A DNA stretch of 64,000 bases from Sphingomonas limnosediminicola. GTDB taxonomy: Bacteria; Pseudomonadota; Alphaproteobacteria; Sphingomonadales; Sphingomonadaceae. The notes below the pieces were generated by a model. That model ran no database searches, was not told where the DNA came from, and was given only the letters and a program-made list of their open reading frames with translations. The translations under genes were made by a program, and so were the position numbers. The stretch lies in the NCBI RefSeq assembly GCF_039537965.1, contig NZ_BAABBM010000001.1, positions 1,674,001 through 1,738,000 on the forward strand, read 5' to 3'. Of this stretch, positions 26,907 to 37,689 are shown in pieces (the first letter of the stretch is position 1; every line of letters begins with the position of its first letter).

Positions 26907-27670
26907 AGGTCCGCGCCGCCTCATTGCTTCTGGTCCTCCTGACGCCGCTGCTGATCGCCGCCGACAAGCCCGTGCTCGTTCCGGACATTTCCGCGCGCAA
27001 CGTGCAAATCCGCTACAGCTTCACCGGTGCGCAGCTGCTGCTGTTTGGCGCCGTGGTTTATCCCGGCGGCCGGTCGCCCGACCACCGGACGGACATCGTC
27101 GTCGTTCTCCGCGGGCCCGTGCAGCCGATACTCGTCCGCGAAAAGAAGAAGATTGCGGGCATCTGGATGAACGACGATTCCAATCGGTTCCGGTCCGCGC
27201 CGTCCTTCTACGCGGTCGCATCGTCGCGACCGCTGACCGACCTCGTCGATGAACGCACCGCTGCGATCTATGAGCTCGGCGTACACAACCTCCAGCTGTC
27301 GCCCGGCGGCGGGGCGCTGCCGGAGAAGGAACGCCGCTTCGAGGCCGGTCTGCTCGACCTTCGCCGCCGCGCGAACCTCTTCTCCGAGAGTCCGCGCGGC
27401 GTCGAGATCACCAATGGCGTCCTCTACCGCGCCACAATCACCATCCCGAGCCAGGTGCCTGTCGGCACATACACCGCCGAAACCTTCCTGATCGAGCGCC
27501 ACAAGGTGATCGCCGCGGCAACCCGCGACATCGAGATCAACAAGTCGGGGTTCGAGCGCTACGTCGCGCTAGCGGCCCGCCGGCATCGCTTGCTCTACGG
27601 ATTAACCGCGGTCGGCATGTCGCTTTTCCTCGGCTGGGCCGCCGCGGCCGCCTTCCGCCGCCGCGTTTAG
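26903..27670 (+). CDS. TIGR02186 family membrane-anchored protein
   Basis: A 255-residue protein with an N-terminal signal (LLLVLLTPLLIAADKP), a large periplasmic domain (NVQIRYSFTGAQLLLFGAV, RIWMNDD-type region, VPVGTYTAETFLI), and a C-terminal transmembrane helix (LTAVGMSLFLGWAAAAAF) followed by an Arg stop. This matches TIGR02186, a family of unknown function usually paired with a TauE-type exporter. GTG start, coupled to the upstream gene. Confidence 0.85.
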   Translation: MKVRAASLLLVLLTPLLIAADKPVLVPDISARNVQIRYSFTGAQLLLFGAVVYPGGRSPDHRTDIVVVLRGPVQPILVREKKKIAGIWMNDDSNRFRSAPSFYAVASSRPLTDLVDERTAAIYELGVHNLQLSPGGGALPEKERRFEAGLLDLRRRANLFSESPRGVEITNGVLYRATITIPSQVPVGTYTAETFLIERHKVIAAATRDIEINKSGFERYVALAARRHRLLYGLTAVGMSLFLGWAAAAAFRRRV

Positions 27671-27771
27671 CGGCCCGCGTCTAACGAGCGCGACTAAGCC
27701 AATATTAACCGCTCCCCCGTAAGCCGTTCGGCAAGAGTGTGTCCCTTTGAATAAGGACTAGTTGAACGGCT

Positions 27772-29457
27772 ATGGACGATCGCCCAAACCTGCGCGAATT
27801 CCTTAACGAAGTCAGCAACTTCCAGGAGGAGCAGCCTGTCGCGCCGACGGCTGCCGCGCAAGCCGCACTGGCCCCGATCGGCCAGGTGGTCGAAATTGCC
27901 GGCTCCGGCTCCCAGATTCGCATGGAACCGCAGATGTTGGCCGCGCTGCAGAGCCACGCCGACCCGTCGATCGCCATGTCGGGACAGGTCGGCAGCCAGG
28001 TGAAGATGGTCGTCGGAAACAACTGGCTGATCGCCAACGTCCGCACCATGCGCGAAGGCGACAAGGGCGAAGTGCTGGCGCAGATCGACTTCCTCGGCGA
28101 AGGCACCAAGGCCGCCAACGGCTCGATGGGCAACTTCCGCCGCGGCGTGACCCGTTACCCTATCCCAAGCTCTGCCGTGCTTCCGGTTTCGACCGAAGAC
28201 CTTCGCGCCGTTTTCGCGGCCAGCGATGAACCGCACGTGGAAATCGGCACCGTCTATCCGACCGACGACATCCGTGGCGCGCTTTACGTCGACCCGATGC
28301 TGTCAAAGCATTTCGCGATCCTCGGATCGACCGGCACCGGTAAATCGACCTCGGTCGCGCTGATCCTTCACCGCATCTCGCAGCTAAGTCCTGAGGGTCA
28401 CATCGTGATGATCGACCCCCACGGCGAATATTCGGCCGCGTTCAAGAATTGCGGCGAGATCTTCAACGTCGACAATCTCCAGTTGCCTTATTGGCTGATG
28501 AACTTCGACGAACATTGTGAAGTCATCCTCACCACGCATGGCGCCGAGCGCCAGCGTGACGCCGACATTCTCGCAAAGTGCCTTCTTGCCGCGCGCACCA
28601 AGGGTAAGGACGTTAGCCAGTACGGCAAGGTTACCGTCGACAGCCCGATCCCGTACCTGCTCGCCGATCTCAACACGATTCTCGTCAACGAGATGGGCAA
28701 ACTCGATCGCGCCGGCGACACGCTTCCATTCCAGCGCCTTAAGACGAAGCTGGACGAGCTTCGCGCCGATCCGCGCTACACCTTCATGTTCTCCGGCATG
28801 CTGGTGTCGGACTCGATGCCGGGCCTCATCGCCAAGCTGTTCCGCCTGCCGAGCCAGGGCCGCCCGATCTCGATCGTCGACGTCTCCGGCGTTCCGTCGG
28901 AAGTCACGTCCGTGGTCGTTTCGGTGCTTGCCCGCATGGTCTTCGACTATGCGATCTGGTCACGCACCGAGGCGCAGCGTCCGCTGCTTCTCGTCTGCGA
29001 AGAGGCGCATCGCTACGTGCCCAAGGACGAAAGTTCGGAGAAGGGCCAGGCCGTCCGCCGAATCCTCGAACGTATTGCCAAGGAAGGCCGTAAGTACGGC
29101 GTCTCGCTGGGCCTGATCACGCAGCGTCCGTCGGACCTTGCCGAAGGCGTGCTGTCGCAGTGCGGCACCATCGTCGCCATGCGCTTGAACAACGAACGAG
29201 ATCAGGCGTGCGTGCGCGCCGCCATGCCGGAAGGCGCGCGCGGCTTCCTCGACGCCATCCCCGCGCTTCGCAATCGCGAATGCATCGTCTGCGGCGAAGG
29301 TGTCGCGATTCCCATCCGCGTCCGCTTCGACGATCTCGAGCCCGAGAAGCGCCCGGCCTCGTCCGACCCAAGCTTCGCCCGCCTGTGGCGCGAAACCGGC
29401 GACGAAGCTGGCATCATCCAGCGCACCATCAAGCGCTGGCGGGGTCACGGGCGCTAG
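27772..29457 (+). CDS. HerA-like (DUF87) hexameric ATPase
   Basis: A 561-residue ATPase of the HerA/FtsK superfamily. Residues 30-140 form a HAS-barrel-like N-terminal domain. Walker A is LGSTGTGKS at 185-192, the FtsK/HerA-specific MIDPHGEY follows at 213-220, Walker B is LLLVCEEAH at 405-413, and the sensor region is SLGLITQRPSDLAEGVLSQCGT. HerA proteins pump DNA, in archaea together with the NurA nuclease and in bacteria also within defence systems with SIR2 or nuclease partners. No NurA is adjacent. The next gene, 107 bases on, is a TIR protein. Confidence 0.9.
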   Translation: MDDRPNLREFLNEVSNFQEEQPVAPTAAAQAALAPIGQVVEIAGSGSQIRMEPQMLAALQSHADPSIAMSGQVGSQVKMVVGNNWLIANVRTMREGDKGEVLAQIDFLGEGTKAANGSMGNFRRGVTRYPIPSSAVLPVSTEDLRAVFAASDEPHVEIGTVYPTDDIRGALYVDPMLSKHFAILGSTGTGKSTSVALILHRISQLSPEGHIVMIDPHGEYSAAFKNCGEIFNVDNLQLPYWLMNFDEHCEVILTTHGAERQRDADILAKCLLAARTKGKDVSQYGKVTVDSPIPYLLADLNTILVNEMGKLDRAGDTLPFQRLKTKLDELRADPRYTFMFSGMLVSDSMPGLIAKLFRLPSQGRPISIVDVSGVPSEVTSVVVSVLARMVFDYAIWSRTEAQRPLLLVCEEAHRYVPKDESSEKGQAVRRILERIAKEGRKYGVSLGLITQRPSDLAEGVLSQCGTIVAMRLNNERDQACVRAAMPEGARGFLDAIPALRNRECIVCGEGVAIPIRVRFDDLEPEKRPASSDPSFARLWRETGDEAGIIQRTIKRWRGHGR

Positions 29458-29564
29458 GCCACGCGCCCGGCCGGAACGCCGCCTGCTTCGTTCTTCATTG
29501 ATTCGCAGTAGAAAGGCCGACATCTTCTACCGTTGCTGCGCGCACGTGACGCGAGGGGCCACGG

Positions 29565-31538
29565 ATGCGATACTCGGCGTTCATCAGCTACAATCATCGC
29601 GACCGTGGCTGGGCCGCGTGGCTGCATCGCGAGCTTGAGCGCTATCGGCTGCCGAAGGCGCTGATCGGACGCGATAGTCCAATTGGACCGCTTGGACGCC
29701 GGCTTCCTCCGGTATTCCAGGATCGCGAAGAGCTGGCCGCTTCCACGAACCTTGCCGGCTCCGTAAAAAGCGCGCTCGAACAGGCCGACAGCCTGATCGT
29801 CGTCTGCTCCAGCAACGGAGCCAAATCGCACTGGGTTAACGAAGAAGTTCGCGAGTTCACCCGGCTGGGCCGCCGCGACCGAATCCAGTGCCTCATCGTT
29901 TCCGAGGCCGACACTCCAGAGGGGCCGCCGCGTCCGGCAAACGAGATCTTCCCACCGGCACTGCTGCAATTCGGCGCTGAGCCGCTCGCCGCCGATGCCC
30001 GCAAAAGCGGCGACGGCAAGCGTGCTGCCTTCCTCAAGCTGGTCGCCGGAGTCATCGGAGTTCGCTACGACGAACTCCGCCAGCGCGACCACGCGCGCCG
30101 GCAGAAACAGCTGCTGACCCTCGCCGCTGCGGCGAGCCTCGGCTTCCTCCTGATGAGCGGCCTCGCCGTCTTCGCGTTCATCTCCCGCGCCGACGCCGTT
30201 CGCGAACGAGACCTGGCGCGGCAGAAAACGATCACCGCCCAGCGCACGACCGACTTCGTCAAGGGCCTGTTCCAGGTGTCGGACCCGTCGGAATCAAAGG
30301 GGCAGTCTATCACCGCCCTGGAGGTCCTCGACCGCGGCGCCCGCGAGATACAAGGTCAGCTCAACAACGAACCGGACGTGAAGGCGGAACTCATCAGCAC
30401 GCTGAGCGAGGTCTACATGGGCCTCGGTTCGTACCACCGGGCGGATGACCTCATCCGCCGATCGCTGTCGCTGAACGTATCGAGGCAAGAAACCCGCGCG
30501 CGCCAACTTGGCGTGCTTGCCGCCTCACGGACGCTACAGGCCGATTACGACGGGGCCGTTGCGACGTACAGTCGTGCGCTGCAGTTGCTACCTCACCCTG
30601 AAGAATTGCAGGATTCGTCGCTCTACTCCGGGCTGCTTGTCGGCAAGGGCGAAGCGCTGAGCGGTCTCGAGCGCGACAAGGAGGCCTTACCGCTCATCGG
30701 CAAGGCGCTGCTGTGGGACAAGCAGCACGACGGTGAGAGATCCCCGTCCGTCGCGCGCGATTACGAGTCTGCCGGTCTCGTCACTCAATATGCAGGTAAC
30801 CTTGCCGCAAGCCGGTCTAACTACGACAAGGCGCTTGCCATCCGGCTGGCCACGCACGGCAAGCTGCACCCGAAGGTCTCAGAGGACCTGAACAATCTCG
30901 GCACGGCGGCGTATCTTCAGAAGGATCCGGCAGCGGCGGAGCGCTATTGGCGGCAGGCGCTGGCGATCAATGAGCAGATCGTCGGACCGGAGCATCCGGA
31001 CATAGCAATTCAGTTGAACAATCTGGCGCGCGTGCTGCTTGAACAGCGCAAGTTCGCGCAGGCGCAAGGGCTTCTCTCCCGCAGCGCGAAGATCTACCTA
31101 GCCCAACGCAACGACACCCATGACGACCTCGCCTTTGTCTTTTCAAACCTCGCGCTTGCGAAGGCCGGGCTGGGACAGCGGAAGCAAGCAGGAGAATTGT
31201 TCGAGCGGGCGCTGAAAGCTGCGGAAATCCATAATAACCGCCTCATTGCCCCTATCATGACTGACCTTGCCGATCTGCGTTGCGCACAGGGGGATTATCC
31301 AAAAGCTTCCGACCTCTTGGAACGCGCCGGGCCGCTCATGAAGTCCCAATACCCCGAGGACGATTGGCGATCAGCGTGGGTGACCAATACTAAAGGTGCC
31401 TGCCTGCTTCGGCAAAAAAGGAAGGCGGAAGCGGAGCCGCTCCTACGTTCAAGCACCCCCATCGTGCTTCAGCGATGGCCGGTGCAGTCGATGTACGGTT
31501 ACAAAGCGAAAGAACGTTTGAGTGGGGTGGCGCGATAA
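29565..31538 (+). CDS. TIR domain - transmembrane helix - TPR repeat protein
   Basis: A 657-residue three-part protein. Residues 1-135 are a TIR domain: YSAFISYNHRDRGWAAWLHREL, FQDREELAAS, SLIVVCSSNGAKSHWVNEEVREF. The WxxxE spacing (Trp90, Glu94) matches the catalytic Glu position of NAD-cleaving TIR domains such as SARM1. Residues 184-206 form one membrane helix. The remainder (from about 225) is TPR-rich (DLNNLGTAAYLQKDPAAAERYWRQAL, LNNLARVLLEQRKFAQAQ), resembling the sensor half of TPR-linked membrane kinases. The TIR would be cytoplasmic and the TPR periplasmic if the topology follows those proteins. Function unknown; an immune or stress receptor is inferred. Confidence 0.85.
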   Translation: MRYSAFISYNHRDRGWAAWLHRELERYRLPKALIGRDSPIGPLGRRLPPVFQDREELAASTNLAGSVKSALEQADSLIVVCSSNGAKSHWVNEEVREFTRLGRRDRIQCLIVSEADTPEGPPRPANEIFPPALLQFGAEPLAADARKSGDGKRAAFLKLVAGVIGVRYDELRQRDHARRQKQLLTLAAAASLGFLLMSGLAVFAFISRADAVRERDLARQKTITAQRTTDFVKGLFQVSDPSESKGQSITALEVLDRGAREIQGQLNNEPDVKAELISTLSEVYMGLGSYHRADDLIRRSLSLNVSRQETRARQLGVLAASRTLQADYDGAVATYSRALQLLPHPEELQDSSLYSGLLVGKGEALSGLERDKEALPLIGKALLWDKQHDGERSPSVARDYESAGLVTQYAGNLAASRSNYDKALAIRLATHGKLHPKVSEDLNNLGTAAYLQKDPAAAERYWRQALAINEQIVGPEHPDIAIQLNNLARVLLEQRKFAQAQGLLSRSAKIYLAQRNDTHDDLAFVFSNLALAKAGLGQRKQAGELFERALKAAEIHNNRLIAPIMTDLADLRCAQGDYPKASDLLERAGPLMKSQYPEDDWRSAWVTNTKGACLLRQKRKAEAEPLLRSSTPIVLQRWPVQSMYGYKAKERLSGVAR

Positions 31539-31625
31539 TAATTCGCGACGATCATTCGAACCCCTGCTGATTAAACCTCCAACCTCTGTTAATAAACCGT
31601 TAACCGAGTCGCAGAGGAAGATGTG

Positions 31626-32402
31626 ATGAAGTGTGCGCTTGCAGTTTCAATGGGCATTGCCCTTTCCCTCCTAAGTTCAACGCCTGCGGAAGCGCGCGGA
31701 ATCGTCATCGACGCTCCGGAGTTCCTCCCGACCCTTTCTTCCATCACGCCATGCACCATTGGTGGCTCCACATGCGATCCGACCGCAACGAACCTGTCTG
31801 GCGGTGTACTGGCAAACGCTTACATCTACGATCGGGGCATCGTTTCATTTGGCAGCCCTCTGCCTGACACGGTAACCGCAAGCACAGACCTCAGGACGCT
31901 CGGAATTCCCCTGATCGCGCCCCTGTATGAGCCTGGCCCAAGTGGCGTGCCCGGGCCCTTCGGCGAGGTTCAAGTAGGCAACGTCGCACCGGGCAGCCTC
32001 AACTTCAGCCTCGCTCAACCGACCTTCGGCAGTGACTTGTTCATCATCACCTGGCTTGATCCGACGCTAGACCAGGGCTTCCCGCCGGTGCCGCTCATCG
32101 CCTTGATCATCGACGCGTCGACGGGTGAAGCCCGCTTCCAATTCATCCATGGCATGGAGAATACTCTCTCTGGCGACCAGGCGTTTCCGGATACGACAGG
32201 CCGACTTCTGGGCTACGCCGTCGACGGTCAGAACCTCATAGACGACACGCCCGACATCACTGGCGACAACGCCTATTCGGTTAAGCTGAGCGCGGTCGCA
32301 TCAGTACCCGAACCGGCAACATGGCTCGCAATGCTCATCGGCTTCGCTGCAATGGGACTCGCGCTCCGGCGCAGCAGGCGCTCGCTCGCACACGCGATCT
32401 GA
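31626..32402 (+). CDS. PEPxxWA-CTERM sorting-signal protein
   Basis: A 258-residue exported protein. It has an N-terminal signal peptide, a beta-rich middle, and a C-terminal PEP-CTERM tripartite tail: VPEPATWLAMLIGFAAMGLALRRSRR (shown in parts: PEPATW, a hydrophobic helix, then Arg cluster). Such tails are processed by an exosortase, tied to exopolysaccharide production. The start ATG 31626 has an AGAGGAAG site. No exosortase gene is in this window. Base composition here and in the preceding TIR gene looks less GC-rich than the neighbours. Confidence 0.87.
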   Translation: MKCALAVSMGIALSLLSSTPAEARGIVIDAPEFLPTLSSITPCTIGGSTCDPTATNLSGGVLANAYIYDRGIVSFGSPLPDTVTASTDLRTLGIPLIAPLYEPGPSGVPGPFGEVQVGNVAPGSLNFSLAQPTFGSDLFIITWLDPTLDQGFPPVPLIALIIDASTGEARFQFIHGMENTLSGDQAFPDTTGRLLGYAVDGQNLIDDTPDITGDNAYSVKLSAVASVPEPATWLAMLIGFAAMGLALRRSRRSLAHAI

Positions 32403-32405
32403 CGA

Positions 32406-33509
32406 TCAGGCCCGCTTCAAACCCACGCTGAGCAGCGCCTTCAGGCGCGCCTTAACGGCATTCACGACGCCCGTGTCGGCAACCTGCACACTGGCGAAGC
32501 GGATCGACAGCGGGTTGACCGGTGTTCCGCCGCGCAGCACTTCGTAGTGAACGTGCGGACCGGTCGACAGGCCGCTCGATCCGACATAGCCAATCAGCTG
32601 TCCGGCGTGGACGACGGTCCCCGGCTGGGCGACGATCTCGCTCATGTGGCTGTAGCTGGTGACAATCCCGCCAGGATGGGCGATTCGCACCTGCCGGCCA
32701 TATCCGCCGGCCCAGCCCGCGGCCACGATCTGGCCGTCGGCGGCGGCGACGATCGGGCTGCCCCAGCTCGCGCCGATGTCCACGCCGGCGTGAAGCCGGG
32801 TGAAGTGCAGGATCGGGTGATAGCGATAGCCGAAATAGGAAGTGATGTGCCCGCCGCTGACCGGCCAAACCGTGCCCGCCGAGGCCTGCTGTGGCTGGCC
32901 GGCATCGGCGGCGTCGATCCAGTCGGTGCGACCGTTCGCGCTCCATTTGACGAGCTGCAGGTCATGCTCCCCCGCGCGACTCAGCCCCGCGTAAAGCAGG
33001 TTCGCGCCCGGCCCGAGTACCATGTCGAAGCCCGCACTCGGCGCCACCGCGCCAACGTCGATCTGGGTCGCGAGCGCCGCAAGATATTGCGCGGCAACCT
33101 GCGGCGAAGCTCCAGCAGCGCGGAGCGACCAATAAAGCCCGTCGCCGACGCGGCCGCGGATTCGCAGGGGATTGTTGCTTATCGTCGCAGCCTTAGGCGC
33201 TTCCGGCGCCGCAACCTCGACCGGCACCGCGCGCTTCTCGACGAACGTCAGCGGCTCGACCGAGTCGCTCGCCGCCATGCGCATACCAGTCGCGCCACCA
33301 CTCGAAAGCGGAGCGATCCCGAGGGCCTGCCATTGCCGTTGATCCTCGTTCGGCATCGAGCCGATCCGTGGAAGCGACGCCCAGGCGACGCCGCTGCACA
33401 ACAGCGCAAGCGCGCCCGCACTTTTCCAGCTTCGGAAAGACAGCGAAAACCTCGGGAAAGCACGCGCTTGGGCGCGCCTTCCGAAGGTGGCTGCATGGTC
33501 TACGGGCAT
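32406..33509 (-). CDS. M23 family metallopeptidase (LytM domain)
   Basis: A cell-wall endopeptidase-like protein of 367 residues. After a single N-terminal helix (SAGALALLCSGVAWA) comes a long periplasmic region and a C-terminal LytM domain: GYRYHPILHFTRLHAGVDIGA (HxxxD zinc ligands), GYGRQVRIAHPGGIVTSYSHMS, and TGPHVHYEVLRGG (HxH). All zinc ligands are present, so it is probably active on peptidoglycan cross-links. ATG 33509 is chosen; an ATG at 33599 is in frame but would leave only 5 bases to the divergent helicase start. Confidence 0.9.
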   Translation of the reverse strand: MPVDHAATFGRRAQARAFPRFSLSFRSWKSAGALALLCSGVAWASLPRIGSMPNEDQRQWQALGIAPLSSGGATGMRMAASDSVEPLTFVEKRAVPVEVAAPEAPKAATISNNPLRIRGRVGDGLYWSLRAAGASPQVAAQYLAALATQIDVGAVAPSAGFDMVLGPGANLLYAGLSRAGEHDLQLVKWSANGRTDWIDAADAGQPQQASAGTVWPVSGGHITSYFGYRYHPILHFTRLHAGVDIGASWGSPIVAAADGQIVAAGWAGGYGRQVRIAHPGGIVTSYSHMSEIVAQPGTVVHAGQLIGYVGSSGLSTGPHVHYEVLRGGTPVNPLSIRFASVQVADTGVVNAVKARLKALLSVGLKRA

Positions 33510-33604
33510 CAACACAGACCCGGTCTGCTGAAACGAGGTTAAAACCCTCTTAAAAAGGCGACGAACGGAACCTTGCGCGCGGCAAAAACGCTGCCACATT
33601 CAAG

Positions 33605-36108
<2,504 letters not shown>

Positions 36109-36112
<4 letters not shown>

Positions 36113-36381
36113 GGATCGACCGCTACCTCCACTGCATCCGCCTGGCGAAGAGCCGCACCCTCGCCCAGGCGATCATCGCCGAAGGTCGCACGCGTATCGA
36201 CGGCAAAAGGGTCGAAAAACCCAGCGAGGAGATCCGCGTCGGCAGCGTCATCGCGCTTCCGTTGCGTGACCAAGTCCGCGTCCTGCGCGTGCTCGCCTTG
36301 CCCGGCCGGCGCGGTCCGCCTCCCGAAGCGCGAGCCTGTTACGAGGAAGTTGGAATTGACGAGGCCAGCGCGGCCTCTTAG
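36109..36381 (+). CDS. S4-domain RNA-binding protein (Hsp15-like)
   Basis: A 90-residue protein that is almost only an S4 domain: VRIDRYLHCIRLAKSRTLAQAIIAEGRTRIDGKRVEKPSEEIRVGS in outline (key parts RIDRYL, KSRTLAQ, GRTRIDG). Hsp15 relatives bind 50S subunits carrying a stranded nascent chain. The GTG start at 36109 overlaps the helicase stop, so both are made together. Upstream in-frame starts would lie inside the helicase gene. Confidence 0.9.
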
Positions 36382-36411
36382 CGAACGACGCCAAGAGGGA
36401 GCGATTTACCA

Positions 36412-36750
36412 ATGACCTACGTCGTCACCGACGCCTGCATCAAATGCAAATATATGGACTGCGTCGAAGTCTGCCCGGTGGATTGTTTCTACGAGGGTGA
36501 AGTGATGCTGGTCATCAATCCCAACGAATGCATCGACTGCGGCGTGTGCGAGCCGGAATGCCCGGCCGAAGCCATTCTCCCCGACACCGAGAGCGGCCAG
36601 GAGCAATGGCTGGAGCTCAACGCAAACTTCTCGGCGGGCTGGCCCAACATCACGCGCAAGAAGGACAGCCCTGCCGACGCCGACGAGTTCAAGGGCCAAG
36701 AAGGCAAGTACGAAAAATATTTCACGCCCGAGCCGGGCTCGGGCGACTAA
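36412..36750 (+). CDS. fdxA: ferredoxin FdxA (7Fe-8S type)
   Basis: A 112-residue ferredoxin with one 3Fe-4S and one 4Fe-4S cluster. Ligands are in [18 protein letters not shown] and [12 protein letters not shown]. The C-terminal extension ([28 protein letters not shown], key part NITRKKD) is typical of the alphaproteobacterial FdxA. It follows the S4 gene by 30 bases and is followed by a hairpin with a T-run. Confidence 0.97.
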   Translation: MTYVVTDACIKCKYMDCVEVCPVDCFYEGEVMLVINPNECIDCGVCEPECPAEAILPDTESGQEQWLELNANFSAGWPNITRKKDSPADADEFKGQEGKYEKYFTPEPGSGD

Positions 36751-36787
36751 ACGCCCCGCAATCCGTTCCTCTGCGGCGTTGGCTTTT
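36750..36787 (+). terminator. probable rho-independent terminator of fdxA
   Basis: AACGCC pairs with GGCGTT and GCA with TGC, separated by a 2-base bulge, with a loop of about 11 bases; GGCTTTT follows. It begins at the fdxA stop codon and precedes the MipA gene. Confidence 0.55.
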
Positions 36788-36836
36788 CGAAAAAGCTGAC
36801 CTCTGTCATATAAGCTCGCAAGAACGGGGGAAATTC

Positions 36837-37688
36837 ATGCGCTTTTACTTCGCCGTGGTCGCCGCGGCTTGCATCGGATCGCCGGTCCTCGCCCAGTCGA
36901 CGCCGACGGCCGGACCTCTGCCAAGTCCTGAGCAACTGGTGGGCAGAGATACCGTGACCGTCGCCGGCGGTGCGGCGATCACGCCCGACTATGAAGGCTC
37001 CAACGATTACCGGTTCATCCCGGCGGCGGCGGTGCGCGGCCAGATCAGCGGAATCTCCTTCAACACGCGCGGCACCTACCTGTTCGTCGATGTCGTTCCG
37101 CGCAATGCGAAGCTCCAGTTCGACGCCGGGCCAATCGTCGGCGTCCGCCTGAACAGCCGGCGGAACATCGACGACAACGTCGTCAAGCTCCTCCCGAAGC
37201 GGAACACGGCATTTGAAGGGGGCGGATTCGTCGGTGTCAGCCTGCATGGACTGACCAATCCGTACGACACGCTGTCCTTCCACGTCGACGTGCTCCACGA
37301 CTTCGGCAATGCCCACCAGTCGACGACGTTCAGCCCGAACGTGGAATTCTCGACCCCGCTGTCGCGCACGACCTACGTGGGAGCCAACATTGGCGCCGAG
37401 TTCGTCAGCAATAAGTTTGCCGACTACTACTTCAGCGTCACGCCTGCGGATTCCGTCCGCACCGGCGGCGTGCTCCCGCCCTTCAACGCCAGTGGCGGGA
37501 TGAAGAACTGGAAGGCGGGCCTGCTCGTCAACCAGTCGCTGTCGGGCGACCTGCTGCACGGCTTCTCGTTGTTTGGCCTCGGGCAATATTCGCACTTGGT
37601 CGGCGACTTCCGCCGCTCTCCGATCGTCAACGACCGGGGCAGCGCCAGCCAGTGGACCGGCGCCCTCGGCGTCGCCTACACCTGGTAG
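36837..37688 (+). CDS. MipA/OmpV family outer-membrane protein
   Basis: A 283-residue protein with signal peptide MRFYFAVVAAACIGSPVLA and a beta-barrel of alternating polar/hydrophobic strands ending in the aromatic WTGALGVAYTW, the usual C-terminal barrel signal. Family features include ITPDYEGSNDYRFIPAAAVRG near the start. MipA links murein synthases and hydrolases in E. coli; whether this one does is unknown. ATG 36837 follows GGGGGAAA. It ends 1 base from the convergent cysNC gene. Confidence 0.9.
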   Translation: MRFYFAVVAAACIGSPVLAQSTPTAGPLPSPEQLVGRDTVTVAGGAAITPDYEGSNDYRFIPAAAVRGQISGISFNTRGTYLFVDVVPRNAKLQFDAGPIVGVRLNSRRNIDDNVVKLLPKRNTAFEGGGFVGVSLHGLTNPYDTLSFHVDVLHDFGNAHQSTTFSPNVEFSTPLSRTTYVGANIGAEFVSNKFADYYFSVTPADSVRTGGVLPPFNASGGMKNWKAGLLVNQSLSGDLLHGFSLFGLGQYSHLVGDFRRSPIVNDRGSASQWTGALGVAYTW

Positions 37689-37689
37689 G

